DNA from: Pasteurella sp030783905 | Lineage (GTDB): Bacteria; Pseudomonadota; Gammaproteobacteria; Enterobacterales; Pasteurellaceae | Direction: 5' to 3' | DNA: 64,000 bases | Assembly: GCA_051122655.1 (NCBI GenBank) | Contig: CP182107.1 | Span: 372,001 to 436,000 of the forward strand | Shown: one piece after another, positions 44,348-54,200 of the stretch | Layout: every line of letters starts with the position of its first letter | Position numbering within the stretch: position 1 is the stretch's first letter | Notes under the pieces: generated by a model | Told to the model about the DNA's origin: nothing | Databases searched by the model: none | What the model saw: only the letters and a program-made list of their open reading frames with translations | Made by a program: the position numbers and the translations under genes

Positions 44348-45209
44348 GATTTGTCTCCTTATTAATACTATTTTGTACCGCACTTTGACGGCGCAAGACC
44401 CCATATTTTGGTGAAAAACAAAACGCGAGTAAGAAAATCGCGGTTTGGAAACACACAATTAAACCACCGGTCGCGCCATCTAGGTAATAACTAAGATAAA
44501 CACCGAGGATACTGGTTGTTGTACCTAATATCACTGCAATCGTGGCCAATTTGCCAAAGCGATCAGTGAGCAAATAAGCGGTGGCACCGGGGGTAATCAC
44601 CATGGCAATCACCAAAATCGCCCCGACCGTTTGTAAGGCGGCAACAACACAGGCACTGAGTAAAGTAAAAAACAGCACTTTATAGCGTAAAGGTGACAGG
44701 CCAACAGAGGTGGCATGGGTTTCATCAAAAAACACTAAGAGCAGATCTTTCCAAAATAACAGCAATAAACCTAATGTAATGACAATAATGATGGCAACTT
44801 GGATCACATCGTCATCAGCAATACCTAAAATGTTACCTAAGATAATATCTTGCACATTAATGGAAGTTGGATTAAGTGAGATAATCAATAGTCCTAGGGC
44901 AAAGAAGGTGGTAAAGATAAAACCAATCACGGCATCTTCACGTAATTTGGTGATCGATTTAATCCACAAGATAGACAATGCGGCTAAAATGCCAGAAAAA
45001 AAGGCACCTAGTGCATAAGGTAATGAAAGTGCATAAGCAATCGCGACGCCTGGAACCACCGAGTGAGAGAGGGCATCACCAATTAAAGACCAGCCTTTTA
45101 ACATTAAGTAAGAAGACATAAAAGCACAAATTCCTCCCACCGCAGCGGACAGAATAATGGCTTTAACCATATAGTTATATTGGAAAGGTTCAAGCAATAA
45201 ATCCCACAT
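44340..45209 (-). CDS. sitC: Manganese/iron ABC transporter permease (SitC/YfeC-like)
   Basis: The first of two permeases of the metal importer, 289 residues with about eight helices. The hallmark LKGWSLIGDALSHSVVPG and the glycine/alanine-rich VGAILVIAMVITPGATAYLL identify the ABC-3 family. It overlaps sitB by one base. A USS (44377-44385) lies in its last codons. Confidence 0.93.
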   Translation of the reverse strand: MWDLLLEPFQYNYMVKAIILSAAVGGICAFMSSYLMLKGWSLIGDALSHSVVPGVAIAYALSLPYALGAFFSGILAALSILWIKSITKLREDAVIGFIFTTFFALGLLIISLNPTSINVQDIILGNILGIADDDVIQVAIIIVITLGLLLLFWKDLLLVFFDETHATSVGLSPLRYKVLFFTLLSACVVAALQTVGAILVIAMVITPGATAYLLTDRFGKLATIAVILGTTTSILGVYLSYYLDGATGGLIVCFQTAIFLLAFCFSPKYGVLRRQSAVQNSINKETNHD

Positions 45210-46102
45210 TATTGTTCGCCTTTTCGTTGAGGATGTTTGGTAATCGGTGCGGGCGGATCATTTTTCGTTTCGCCATAGAAGACGGCAGGTAATTCATCAT
45301 CACTTAATACGGTAACGGAACGACTATCCTCATCATCGTGGATATCTTTTCCAAGTAATTTAATATGACGTAATACCCCGCCAAAGACTAACTCAAGATT
45401 TTGTTGGGTAAAGGTGGTCTCTGTTTTACCCGTCGCTAATACAGTACGATTAATCATCACTACTTGATCACAGAAATCAGGCACTGTCCCTAAGTTATGA
45501 GTAGAAATCAAAATCAGGTGCCCTTCACTACGCAGTTGATCCAACAGCGCCATGATGGCATTTTCGGTTTTCACATCCACACCGGTAAAGGGTTCATCTA
45601 ATAGAATAATTTTACTTTGTTGAGCAAGCGCACGCGCTAAGAAGACACGTTTTTTTTGTCCACCAGACAGCTCGCCAATTTGGCGGTCTGCGAGGTGTTC
45701 AATATTGACACGTTGCATGGCTTCTTTCACTTTTTGTTTATCCATCGCTTTCGGAATACGCAAAAAGTTCATGTAACCATAACGTCCCATCATCACAACA
45801 TCATATACCGAGACGGGAAATTGCCAGTCAACGTCTTCCGATTGAGGAACATAGGAAACGAGGTTTTGTTTCAACGCCTCTGAAATTGGTAAGCCACACA
45901 GTTTAATTGTACCTTTTTGTGGCTTAACCAATCCCATTAAGCTTTTGAAAATGGTGGATTTTCCACTTCCGTTCACACCTACCAGAGCACAAGTTGTACC
46001 GCCTGCTAACTTAAATGTTGTATCATAAATGGCAAGATGCCCATTGTTATAACGAACAGTCACATCATCAACTGAAATTGATGCAATGGTAGGAGAGGAC
46101 AT
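45209..46102 (-). CDS. sitB: Manganese/iron ABC transporter ATPase (SitB/YfeB-like)
   Basis: ATPase of the metal importer, 297 residues. Walker A is GVNGSGKST, the signature is LSGGQKKR, and Walker B is IILLDEPFTGVD, followed by the switch histidine in LISTHN. A C-terminal tail of about 50 polar residues extends past the ATPase core. It overlaps both neighbours by one base. Confidence 0.94.
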   Translation of the reverse strand: MSSPTIASISVDDVTVRYNNGHLAIYDTTFKLAGGTTCALVGVNGSGKSTIFKSLMGLVKPQKGTIKLCGLPISEALKQNLVSYVPQSEDVDWQFPVSVYDVVMMGRYGYMNFLRIPKAMDKQKVKEAMQRVNIEHLADRQIGELSGGQKKRVFLARALAQQSKIILLDEPFTGVDVKTENAIMALLDQLRSEGHLILISTHNLGTVPDFCDQVVMINRTVLATGKTETTFTQQNLELVFGGVLRHIKLLGKDIHDDEDSRSVTVLSDDELPAVFYGETKNDPPAPITKHPQRKGEQ

Positions 46103-46983
46103 TATTTTTCAAATCCTTTAACAATAGTTGAAACAGTAGTATTTAATAAATCAATATAAGTTGGTACCGGTCCTTTCGCAGTAGAAAGGGAATCCACATA
46201 AAGTACGCCACCGTATTTTGCACCGGTTTCTTTGGCCACTTGTTTTGCTGGTTTATCGGAAATTGTACTTTCACTGAACACAACAGGAATGTTGTTTTTG
46301 CGTACCGTTTCAATTACATGACGTACTTGTTGTGGTGTACCTTGTTCTTCCGCATTGATTGGCCATAAATACGCTTCTTGTAAACCATAATCTTTTGCTA
46401 AGTAACTAAACGCCCCTTCACTTGTCACTAACCAGCGTTGACCTTCAGGAATTTTAGCCAGTTTTTCACGTAAAGGTTGATCTAATTGTTTAATTTTATT
46501 AGCGTAGTTTTCTGCATTTTTCACATAGGTGTCGGCATTTTTCGGATCATATTTCACCAATGCATTTTTAATATTTTCAATATAAATTAACGCATTTGAG
46601 GTTGACATCCAAGCATGCGGATTTGGCGCATCTTTGTAAGGACCTTCATAAATTGAAATTGGGGTAATGCCTTCTGTGACCACAACAGCCGGTTTATCTT
46701 TTACGTTTTCAAAGAATTTTTCAAACCAACGCTCAAGATTTAAGCCATTCCATAAGACAAGATCCGCATGTTGTGCTTTTACAATGTCTTTTGGGGTTGG
46801 TTCATAGTCATGAATTTCTGCCCCGGGCTTGGTAATTGACTCAACAACGGCTGCATCACCAGCAACATTTTGAGCAATATCTTGAATCACGGTAAATGTC
46901 GTGACCACTTTGAATTTTGCAAACGCAGGGGACGTAAAAATACCTAGCATAATTGCACTTAAAATAACAGTTAAGCGACGCAT
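46102..46983 (-). CDS. sitA: Manganese/iron ABC transporter binding protein (SitA/YfeA-like)
   Basis: Periplasmic metal-binding protein of the cluster A-I family, 293 residues with a signal peptide ending at SPAFA (residue 22). Histidines in the segments PGAEIHDYEPTP and NPHAWMS, together with a downstream Glu and the aspartate in VLYVDSLS, match the metal site of SitA/MntA/YfeA proteins. It is first in the sitABCD order. A Fur-like box 74-92 bases upstream suggests iron control. Confidence 0.94.
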   Translation of the reverse strand: MRRLTVILSAIMLGIFTSPAFAKFKVVTTFTVIQDIAQNVAGDAAVVESITKPGAEIHDYEPTPKDIVKAQHADLVLWNGLNLERWFEKFFENVKDKPAVVVTEGITPISIYEGPYKDAPNPHAWMSTSNALIYIENIKNALVKYDPKNADTYVKNAENYANKIKQLDQPLREKLAKIPEGQRWLVTSEGAFSYLAKDYGLQEAYLWPINAEEQGTPQQVRHVIETVRKNNIPVVFSESTISDKPAKQVAKETGAKYGGVLYVDSLSTAKGPVPTYIDLLNTTVSTIVKGFEK

Positions 46984-47056
46984 ATCATTTTCTCCTTATG
47001 TTGTTGGTTAATAAAGTCGCTCGGCTATTCTATGCTTAAAAAATAATTTTGTAAAT

Positions 47057-47075
47057 AAAAATGATTATCAAATTT
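47057..47075 (-). promoter_or_regulatory. Candidate Fur box upstream of sitA
   Basis: The 19-base stretch centred on ATGATTATCA matches the Fur consensus GATAATGATWATCATTATC at about 13 of 19 positions, with the central ten bases perfect. It lies in the 111-base gap before sitA. Confidence 0.5.
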
Positions 47076-47094
47076 AAAAATTTAACATTTTGAT

Positions 47095-47424
47095 TTATAA
47101 ACATTTTGCTGGTTTTGGTAGGCCGGCTAATTTTGTCGCTTGTTTCGCAGGACCATCGGGGAATAAACGTTGTAAATAACGGCTATTGCCTTTGTCTTCA
47201 CCTAGTTTCTGTGCCATAGCTTTCACTAACATTCGAATGGCAGGAGAGGTCTTGTATTCTTGATAAAACGCACGCACAAAATAAATCACTTCCCAATGGG
47301 CATCGGTTAATTCAATATTTTCTTGTTGCGCTATCGCGCGTGCAACATCTTCATTCCATTGTGCTAAGTTGAGTAAATAACCATGTGCATCGGTTTCAAT
47401 TTGTTGTTGGTTAACTTCTATCAT
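47095..47424 (-). CDS. tusE: Sulfur relay protein TusE (DsrC family)
   Basis: DsrC-like sulfur carrier that passes persulfide sulfur to MnmA for 2-thiouridine in tRNA. The 109-residue product ends in PKPAKCL; the penultimate cysteine is the sulfur-carrying residue of the family. ATG 47424 gives the usual length; a GTG nine codons upstream is in frame but unsupported. In E. coli tusE is beside acyP (yccX) and yccA; here sitABCD lies between it and acyP. Confidence 0.94.
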   Translation of the reverse strand: MIEVNQQQIETDAHGYLLNLAQWNEDVARAIAQQENIELTDAHWEVIYFVRAFYQEYKTSPAIRMLVKAMAQKLGEDKGNSRYLQRLFPDGPAKQATKLAGLPKPAKCL

Positions 47425-47464
47425 CTTTTTCTCAATTGGCCTTATTTTCACTTTGGTATTATAG

Positions 47465-47490
47465 CAAAACGCCCCAAAAATGGGGCGTTT
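47465..47490 (-). terminator. Intrinsic terminator of yccA
   Basis: AAACGCCCCA pairs with TGGGGCGTTT around four A bases; on the minus strand the stem ends in TTTT. It lies between yccA and tusE. Confidence 0.75.
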
Positions 47491-47522
47491 AATTTAGCGA
47501 TTAAATAGATTGGTCGTTTAGA

Positions 47523-48185
47523 TTAATCATCATTCGATAAAATCGAGAAGATATTGAGTAAGCTAATAAATAAGTTATACAGTGAAACAAAAATACTGAC
47601 AGTGGCACGAATATAGTTGGTTTCACCACCATGAATAATATTACTGGTTTCGTAGAGGATACCTAATGTCGAGAAAACCACAAATAAACCACTAATTGCA
47701 ATGTAAAGCATTGGTGAGTGGAAGAAGAAACTGGCGACCATACCAAGTAAAAGGACAATAAATAAAGCGAAAAGGGTGCCAGAGAGGAAAGACATGTCTT
47801 TCTTTGTGGTTAATACATAAGCAGAACAGGCAAAGAATACTGCTGCGGTACCGGCAAGGGCTAAGACAACAATATCACTTGCGCCATTGCTGACGTACAC
47901 ATTCAAAATTGGACCGAGGGTATAACCTAAAAAACCAGTAAACGCGAAAGCGGCAACAATCCCTAACCCGCTGTTAGATAATTTATAGGTTAAAAATAAT
48001 AAACCATAGAAACCGGCTAGCATTAAAATCAGTCCCGGGCGTGGTAAGTTGAGACTCATTGAAATATAAGCCACCACTGCTGAAAAAGCGAGGGTTAAAC
48101 CTAATAAGAAATAAGTATTGCGTAACACTTTGTGCGTGTTAAGTAGAGATGTTTCTCTGCTATCTAGAACAATGCGAGATTCCAT
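47523..48185 (-). CDS. yccA: Bax inhibitor-1 family protein (YccA-like)
   Basis: Inner-membrane protein of 220 residues with seven hydrophobic segments. It belongs to the Bax inhibitor-1/UPF0005 family; GILYETSNIIHGGETNYI near the C-terminus is the family signature. E. coli YccA is both a substrate and a modulator of the FtsH protease. The neighbouring tRNA-Ser(UGA) repeats the E. coli yccA-serT linkage. Confidence 0.92.
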   Translation of the reverse strand: MESRIVLDSRETSLLNTHKVLRNTYFLLGLTLAFSAVVAYISMSLNLPRPGLILMLAGFYGLLFLTYKLSNSGLGIVAAFAFTGFLGYTLGPILNVYVSNGASDIVVLALAGTAAVFFACSAYVLTTKKDMSFLSGTLFALFIVLLLGMVASFFFHSPMLYIAISGLFVVFSTLGILYETSNIIHGGETNYIRATVSIFVSLYNLFISLLNIFSILSNDD

Positions 48186-48354
48186 AGTGTGAAGGCTCCT
48201 TTAGCAATGGAATAAAGACAAAACAATGCGGATAAAGTACTGGTTAGTCATTGAAAAGTCAATGTTAAAACGTAACAATTTTGTAAAAATTGAATAAATA
48301 AAATGCAATATGGGTAAAATCTCAGCGCTTGTGCGCTGAGAAGGTATTTTTTAA

Positions 48355-48383
48355 TTTACTCAATAAATTAACTGTATTATAGT
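48355..48383 (+). promoter_or_regulatory. Promoter of the tRNA-Ser gene
   Basis: A -35 box TTTACT (48355-48360) and a -10 box TATAGT (48378-48383) are 17 bases apart, followed by a GC-rich discriminator. The mature tRNA begins 17 bases later. Confidence 0.65.
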
Positions 48384-48400
48384 GCACCGGTCTACAGCAC

Positions 48401-48490
48401 GGAGGAATGGTCGAGTGGTTGAAGGCACCGGTCTTGAAAACCGGCGAGGGTTTACGCCCTCCGTGAGTTCGAATCTCACTTCCTCCGCCA
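48401..48490 (+). tRNA. serT: tRNA-Ser (anticodon TGA)
   Basis: The 90-base gene includes an encoded CCA. The acceptor stem is GGAGGAA with TTCCTCC. The anticodon loop CTTGAAA holds TGA at 48435-48437, flanked by the stem CCGGT/ACCGG. A long variable arm (GAGGGTTTACGCCCTC) marks it as class II serine tRNA, and the T-loop GTTCGAAT is intact. It reads serine UCN codons. Confidence 0.97.
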
Positions 48491-48590
48491 TTAACATTGA
48501 TAAACAAATTATTGCGCCATTGATTGTCAAATCAGTGGCTTTTTTGTATGCGCTGAGACTGAAACGAGTGTGTTTAAACAGGAAAATGCA

Positions 48591-48620
48591 AACAAAAGCA
48601 AGAACGCACTTGCTTTTGTT
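48591..48620. terminator. Bidirectional terminator, tRNA-Ser/fdhE
   Basis: A perfect 12-base stem (AACAAAAGCAAG with CTTGCTTTTGTT) with a six-base loop sits directly beyond the fdhE stop, between convergent transcripts. Confidence 0.7.
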
Positions 48621-48626
48621 TAGTGG

Positions 48627-49559
48627 TTAACTCGCTTGGTTTGGAAAGAGGAATGGATTTAATCCACTACGTTGTAAGCCCTTTTTTTCCATTTCCACAT
48701 CAAGGAAAATACTGGCTAAATCATCGGCAATCGCTTCTACTTTAGGATCACGTTCTTGGTACAGGGCTTTTAAATAGCTATGGCAATCCCCACAACTTTC
48801 CGCTTTCACTGCGGCCATTTCTGAATCAATCGACCAATAATCTAATTTCCCAGTTTGGTCACAGTTAGTGCATTTTGAGCGCACCATATTCCATTCACTT
48901 TCACACAAGGCACAATGTAAGTAACGTAAACCTTGCTCTGCGCCAAAGTGAATCACACTGGCGACAGGTGCCGAACCACAGATAGGGCAAACATGAAGAT
49001 TTTCTGCACTGTCTTTGTGGCTTGAATGGGGAATTTGTTGCACTAATTGTACCCAATACAAAGAAAGTGCCGCCCAAATGAAAACGGCTTGATCACTGCT
49101 AATCTGTTCAAACTCCTGCGCTAACAGTGTATCTGCCATTCTATCTAATTCTGCGGTGGAGTATTTTTCTAACGTTTCAATGGTATTGAGAATCGTCGCA
49201 CTGGCTTTGGGTTTTATTTCAGCCAAAATTGCCATTAATAACGTTTGCCAAACGGCATCGCGTTGCCAATGTTGTGCATTCAATGGTTGCTCAGCAAGAA
49301 AGTCTGAGGAGAGATTGTCAGCACTTAAACGAGGATCTTGCTCAATCGGCAGTTGTTGTAAGACGGTTAATTGTGCTTCAGCAACTTGGCTTGCAAAGTG
49401 AAGATAATCTGCTAATGGGTGTGCATGTGCAAGCGAAGTGAAACGTGCAACACGACGTTGATACAGGTTTTTAGGATTGGCAAACAGCAGTGCCGGTGCA
49501 TGAAATGAACTGGCTGCTGCTTTAATTTCAGTATCGGGGAGAATTCTGATACTCATCAT
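48627..49559 (-). CDS. fdhE: Formate dehydrogenase accessory protein FdhE
   Basis: Cytosolic maturation factor for Tat-exported formate dehydrogenases, 310 residues. The C-terminal half has several metal-binding CXXC pairs: CPICGS, CALCES, CTNCDQ and CGDCHS, consistent with the rubredoxin-like domains of FdhE. The gene closes the fdhGHI-fdhE cluster, 87 bases after the cytochrome subunit; a USS in that gap (49583) and a nearby imperfect copy could form a weak hairpin. Confidence 0.94.
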   Translation of the reverse strand: MMSIRILPDTEIKAAASSFHAPALLFANPKNLYQRRVARFTSLAHAHPLADYLHFASQVAEAQLTVLQQLPIEQDPRLSADNLSSDFLAEQPLNAQHWQRDAVWQTLLMAILAEIKPKASATILNTIETLEKYSTAELDRMADTLLAQEFEQISSDQAVFIWAALSLYWVQLVQQIPHSSHKDSAENLHVCPICGSAPVASVIHFGAEQGLRYLHCALCESEWNMVRSKCTNCDQTGKLDYWSIDSEMAAVKAESCGDCHSYLKALYQERDPKVEAIADDLASIFLDVEMEKKGLQRSGLNPFLFPNQAS

Positions 49560-49646
49560 ATTTCCTTATTTTTGAATAAATAAAGTGCGGTCGTTTCTAG
49601 AAAAATTTCTGAAAATTTGATCGCACTTTTATTTAGAGAGTAGGGG

Positions 49647-50333
49647 TTATGGCTGGCGTTGTTTTTGTTGCTTTGCCAACTCTTCTTTTTCGAGCTCAGG
49701 CAGCACTTCTTCACGGTACCAACGCGGGTGGTGTTTTTTCGCCCAGCGAACGGTCACCCAACCTTCGACCATACCACGAATGGAGCCTTTTACCCAGAAT
49801 GCCATATAGATGTGTACCATAATACCAGTGAATAACAAGAAGGCACTGGTCGAATGTAACAAGATGGCAATACGGATAACTGGGATAGAAAAATTATGGG
49901 AGAAATATTGACGCCACATAATAATACCGGTTACCAGTAAGGTGAGCATCGCCAGGATCAAGGTCCAAAATAACATTTTCTGACCAAGGTTATATTTGCC
50001 GTTATCAGATACCGCATGTTCATTCCCTTTTAGTACTTCATCAATATTTTTTAGCCACACCCAGTCATTTTTTTCCGGGAAGTTGTGGCGCCAGTAAATA
50101 CGACAAAGGTTTAAGAACGCCACAAACATGATAATCCCAGTAAATGGGTGCACAAAACGTGCCAACTGTGGTGTGCCCAGAATTTCGGTTAACCAAGCAA
50201 AATCGGGGAAGAAAAAGGCTAGACCTGATAAGCCAGTGACAAAGAAACAAATAACCAGTAACCAGTGGCTCAAGCGAGCAGGCAATTTATGACGTACGAT
50301 TTTACGATCGTTACTGATCTGAATCTTACTCAT
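49647..50333 (-). CDS. fdhI: Formate dehydrogenase cytochrome b556 subunit (gamma)
   Basis: Membrane subunit that carries two haems b and passes electrons to quinone. The 228-residue product has four hydrophobic helices with histidines in positions typical of the family (for example RLSHWLLV, FVHPFTGI, LLHSTSAFLL and GIMVHIYMAF). The start overlaps the beta-subunit stop by eight bases. The symbol follows the FdnI/FdoI pattern. Confidence 0.94.
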   Translation of the reverse strand: MSKIQISNDRKIVRHKLPARLSHWLLVICFFVTGLSGLAFFFPDFAWLTEILGTPQLARFVHPFTGIIMFVAFLNLCRIYWRHNFPEKNDWVWLKNIDEVLKGNEHAVSDNGKYNLGQKMLFWTLILAMLTLLVTGIIMWRQYFSHNFSIPVIRIAILLHSTSAFLLFTGIMVHIYMAFWVKGSIRGMVEGWVTVRWAKKHHPRWYREEVLPELEKEELAKQQKQRQP

Positions 50334-51234
50334 GATGACCTCCTACTGGTTCTTCGTGCTCTTCGTGTTCATCCAGTTCTTCCGTATTTGGACCCACGGT
50401 GATGTAGTGAGCAATTTCACTGAGGATAATGCCACCCATTGCCACCGCCGCAACTGGTTTTAATACATCTTTCCAAACCTTGATACTGAGATCAATGGAT
50501 GGATCTTTCGGCAGACCAGAATAGAGTTCGGGTTTATCTGCATGATGTAATACGTACATAACATGTGTGCCACCGACGCCCTCTGGATCGTAAAGCCCCG
50601 CGTTTTCATAGCCACGCGATTTTAAGTCTGCAATACGTTGTTGCGCATAGACTTTCATTTCTTCTTTACTACCAAAACGAATGGCACCCGTTGGGCAGGT
50701 TTTCACGCAAGCTGGTTCTTGACCTACGGTCACGCGATCCACACACAGAGTACATTTATAAACACGATTATCGTCTGGATTCATGCGTGGTACATTGAAC
50801 GGACAACCTGCGATACAGTAACCGCAACCAATACATTTATCTGATTGGAAATCCACGATACCGTTCGCATATTGAATAATCGCCCCTGGCGATGGACAGG
50901 ATTTCAAACAGCCCGGTTCAGCACAGTGCATGCAACCATCTTTACGAATTAGCCATTCTAAGCGGTCATTTTCTTCCACTTCATTGAATTTCATCACCGT
51001 CCAAGCTTTGGCATTTAAATCGGTCGGGTTATCGTAAACACCGACACAGGCTTCAGGCTCTGCACGGATATCGTTCCACTCTGAACACCCCACCTGGCAG
51101 GCTTTACAGCCGATACAGGTGGTGACATCAATCAGTTTGGCCACTTCAACTTGATGCTCACGCGCTTGTGGTGGTGGCGTTAAGCTCGATGTTGCAGAGG
51201 CTTTAATAATGTTTTGAGATTGTACTACACCCAT
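50326..51234 (-). CDS. fdxH: Formate dehydrogenase iron-sulfur subunit (beta)
   Basis: Electron-transfer subunit of 302 residues with four 4Fe-4S motifs: CIGCKACQVGC, CMHCAEPGCLKSCP, CIGCGYCIAGCP and CTLCVDR...CVKTCP. A single C-terminal helix (about residues 245-270) anchors it in the membrane, as in FdnH/FdoH. ATG 51234 directly follows the alpha-subunit stop; a TTG seven codons upstream is in frame but would overlap that gene. Confidence 0.95.
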   Translation of the reverse strand: MGVVQSQNIIKASATSSLTPPPQAREHQVEVAKLIDVTTCIGCKACQVGCSEWNDIRAEPEACVGVYDNPTDLNAKAWTVMKFNEVEENDRLEWLIRKDGCMHCAEPGCLKSCPSPGAIIQYANGIVDFQSDKCIGCGYCIAGCPFNVPRMNPDDNRVYKCTLCVDRVTVGQEPACVKTCPTGAIRFGSKEEMKVYAQQRIADLKSRGYENAGLYDPEGVGGTHVMYVLHHADKPELYSGLPKDPSIDLSIKVWKDVLKPVAAVAMGGIILSEIAHYITVGPNTEELDEHEEHEEPVGGHHE

Positions 51235-51235
51235 T

Positions 51236-54200
51236 TTATGCCCCCACTTTCTCAATATTGACTAACATACATTTCGATTCTGGTGTTTGTGTATTGGCAT
51301 CACCTGTACGAACCGTTAAGTTATTCGCAAAGAAGCCTTTTTTCGCCCCAGTCGTTGCCGCAAACCCCCAGTGGATTGGAATCCCGACGGTATGAATAGG
51401 CTTACCATCAGATACTAAGGCACGAATACGCTTAGTGACGACAGCGACGGCTTTGATATAACCACGTTTCGAGCTGACTTTGACGACATCGCCATGCTTA
51501 ATGCCTTTTTCTGCCGCAAGGGCCTCACCAATTTCAACGAACTGCTCAGGTTGGGCAATGACGTTGAGTAACACGTTTTTCGTCCAGTAGTGGAAGTGCT
51601 CGGTCAAACGGTATGTTGTTCCCACATAAGGGAACTCTGCACTTGTCCCCAGATCTTCTTTATCGCTGGCCAAAATACGTGCAACGGGACTTGATACCAC
51701 ATTTGGATGGAGTGGGTTGGTACCAATCGGGGTTTCCATTGGCTCATAATGCTCTGGGAATGGACCATCAGCCATACGTTCGCGTACGAACAAACCACTT
51801 ACCCCTTCTGGTTGCATAATAAATGGCAACACAGGACTATTTGGTGGCGCAGTACCAAAGTCGGCAACATCCACGTAGTTCCAGTTTTTACCGTTCCATT
51901 TAATTAATTGACGTTTTGGGTTAAATGGATTACCGGCTAAGTCAGCACCCGCACGGTTATAAAGAATACGGCGGTTTAATGGCCATGCAAATGCCCAACC
52001 AAGCGTATTACCGAGGTTTGAAGGATCCGAGTTATCACGGTTTGCCATTTGGTTACCTTTTTCAGTCCATTGTCCCGTATAGATCCAGCAAGCACCGGAA
52101 GTGGTTCCATCATCACGCATTTGCGCAAAGCTTGACAGTAACTGACCTTTTTTCAAGATAATGTTGCCGTCTGCATCTTTGATATCTTCTAAGGCATAAC
52201 CATTATTCTCTTTTGCCACTTCTTCCGCTTTTGGCTCAAGTGGATTTGCATAATCCCAACTCATCGCTTCGAGCGGTTCAAGTGGTGCTTTGCCACCTTC
52301 TGTTTTATACAGATGAATAAGCTCGGCACGTAATTCAGAAAGAATTTCACCATCGGTTTTCGCTTCACCTGGTGGTTCAGCCCCTTTCCAGTGCCATTGT
52401 AACCAACGCCCAGAGTTTGCGATGGAACCGTCTTCTTCGACGAAACAGGTGGTTGGTAAGCGGAACACTTCGGTTTGAATTTCTTCAGTTTTCACATCAT
52501 TGTATTCACCGTAGTTTTTCCAGAATTCAGAAGTATCGGTGATTAACGGGTCAAAAATCACTAAATATTTGAGTTTGCTTAATGCTTTAATGATTTTTTG
52601 TGAATTAGCATAAGAGGCAACTGGGTTCATCCCCTGACAGAAGAAACCATTGACTTTGCCGTTATACATATCTTCAATGTAACGGAATTGGTCAGTTCCA
52701 CCTTTAGGTAATTTTGGTAAATAGTGGTAGCCAAATTCGTTATCTTGTGTGCCTTTCTCGCCATAGAATGACTTCAGCATACTGACCATGAATTTAGGCG
52801 TATTTTTCCAATAGTTCACCTGATCTTTCAGCATCGTTTTTGGCGTAATACGATCTAAGAAAGATTGTAAGGATTTATCGGCTTCTGTGGGTAGTGGAAT
52901 GTACGCAGGTAAGCGATTTGGGAATAACCCTAAATCCGTAATCCCTTGTACGTTTGAGTGGCCACGTAACGCATTCACCCCACCACCAGACACGCCAATG
53001 TTACCCAATAATAATTGGATCATCGCCATAGTGCGGATATTTTGTGAACCGACAGTATGTTGTGTCCAACCTAAAGCATACAAGAAGGTTGCGGCTTTAT
53101 CTGGCGCAGCGGTTTTGGCAATTTCTTGACAGAAAATGTTGAAATCTTTTTGTGGTGTACCGGTAATACGTTCCACCATTTCAGGCGTATAACGTTCAAC
53201 GTGTTCACGTAGTAAGTTGATGACACAACGTGGATCTTGTAGGGTAAGATCGCGTTTTGGCTGACCTTCTTCATCAAATTGATAAGCCCAAGTCGAGCGG
53301 TCATATTTGCGAGAAGTTTCATCGTAACCAGAGAATAACCCTTCTTCAAATTTGAAGTTTTCATTGACGAGGAAAGCCGCATTGGTATAGTGTCTCACGT
53401 ATTCGTGTTGGATTTTATCGTTTTTCAATAAATAGCGAATGACACCAGATAGGAACGCAATATCTGTACCAGAACGCAGTGGCATATAAATATCCGCGAC
53501 AGCTGCAGTACGGTTAAAACGAGGATCCACCACCATGAGTTTGGCACCGTTTTGTTTTTTGGCTTCAATCGCCCAACGGAATCCAACAGGGTGAGCTTCA
53601 GCAGCGTTACCGCCCATGACAATGACTAAATCAGCATTTTTAATATCAACCCAGTGGTTGGTCATCGCACCGCGACCAAATGATGGAGCAAGACTTGCTA
53701 CCGTTGGTCCGTGTCAGATACTCGCTTGGTTGTCGGTAAAGATCATACCGAGAGAACGCACAAATTTTTGCGTGAGGATACCGGTTTCGTTACTGCATGC
53801 CGAACCTGCTAAGAAGCCTGCTGTCATCCAACGATTGACTGGCTCACCGGCGTCATTTTTTTCAATGAAATTAGCATCGCGGTCATCTTTGATGTGACGA
53901 GCAATACGCTCAATGGCTTCGTGCCATGAAATTCGTTTCCACTCTGTTGAACCGGCTTCACGGACTTCAGGATATTTAACACGACGGTCACTATTGACAT
54001 AGTCTAACGCCCCCGCTCCTTTGGGACATAAGGCACCGCGACTAACTGGATGATCGGGGTCGCCCTCGATATGAAAGAGTTTTCCTTTGCTGTTTTTTGA
54101 GCCATCTCCTAGGCTATATAACAGCATCCCACAACCAACAGCGCAATAAGTACAGGTATTACGCGTTTCTTTCGCGCGTAATAATTTATAATTGCGAGGC

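Noticed and set aside
44347..44458. Longer start for sitD
   Set aside because: The extra 37 residues read antiparallel-free through the sitC coding end in another frame; the internal ATG matches the usual N-terminus and the coupled overlap.
53666..53716. Formate dehydrogenase alpha gene seen as broken or frameshifted at the TGA
   Set aside because: Frame and homology continue without shift, the flanking residues match the selenocysteine active site, and a SECIS-like hairpin follows.
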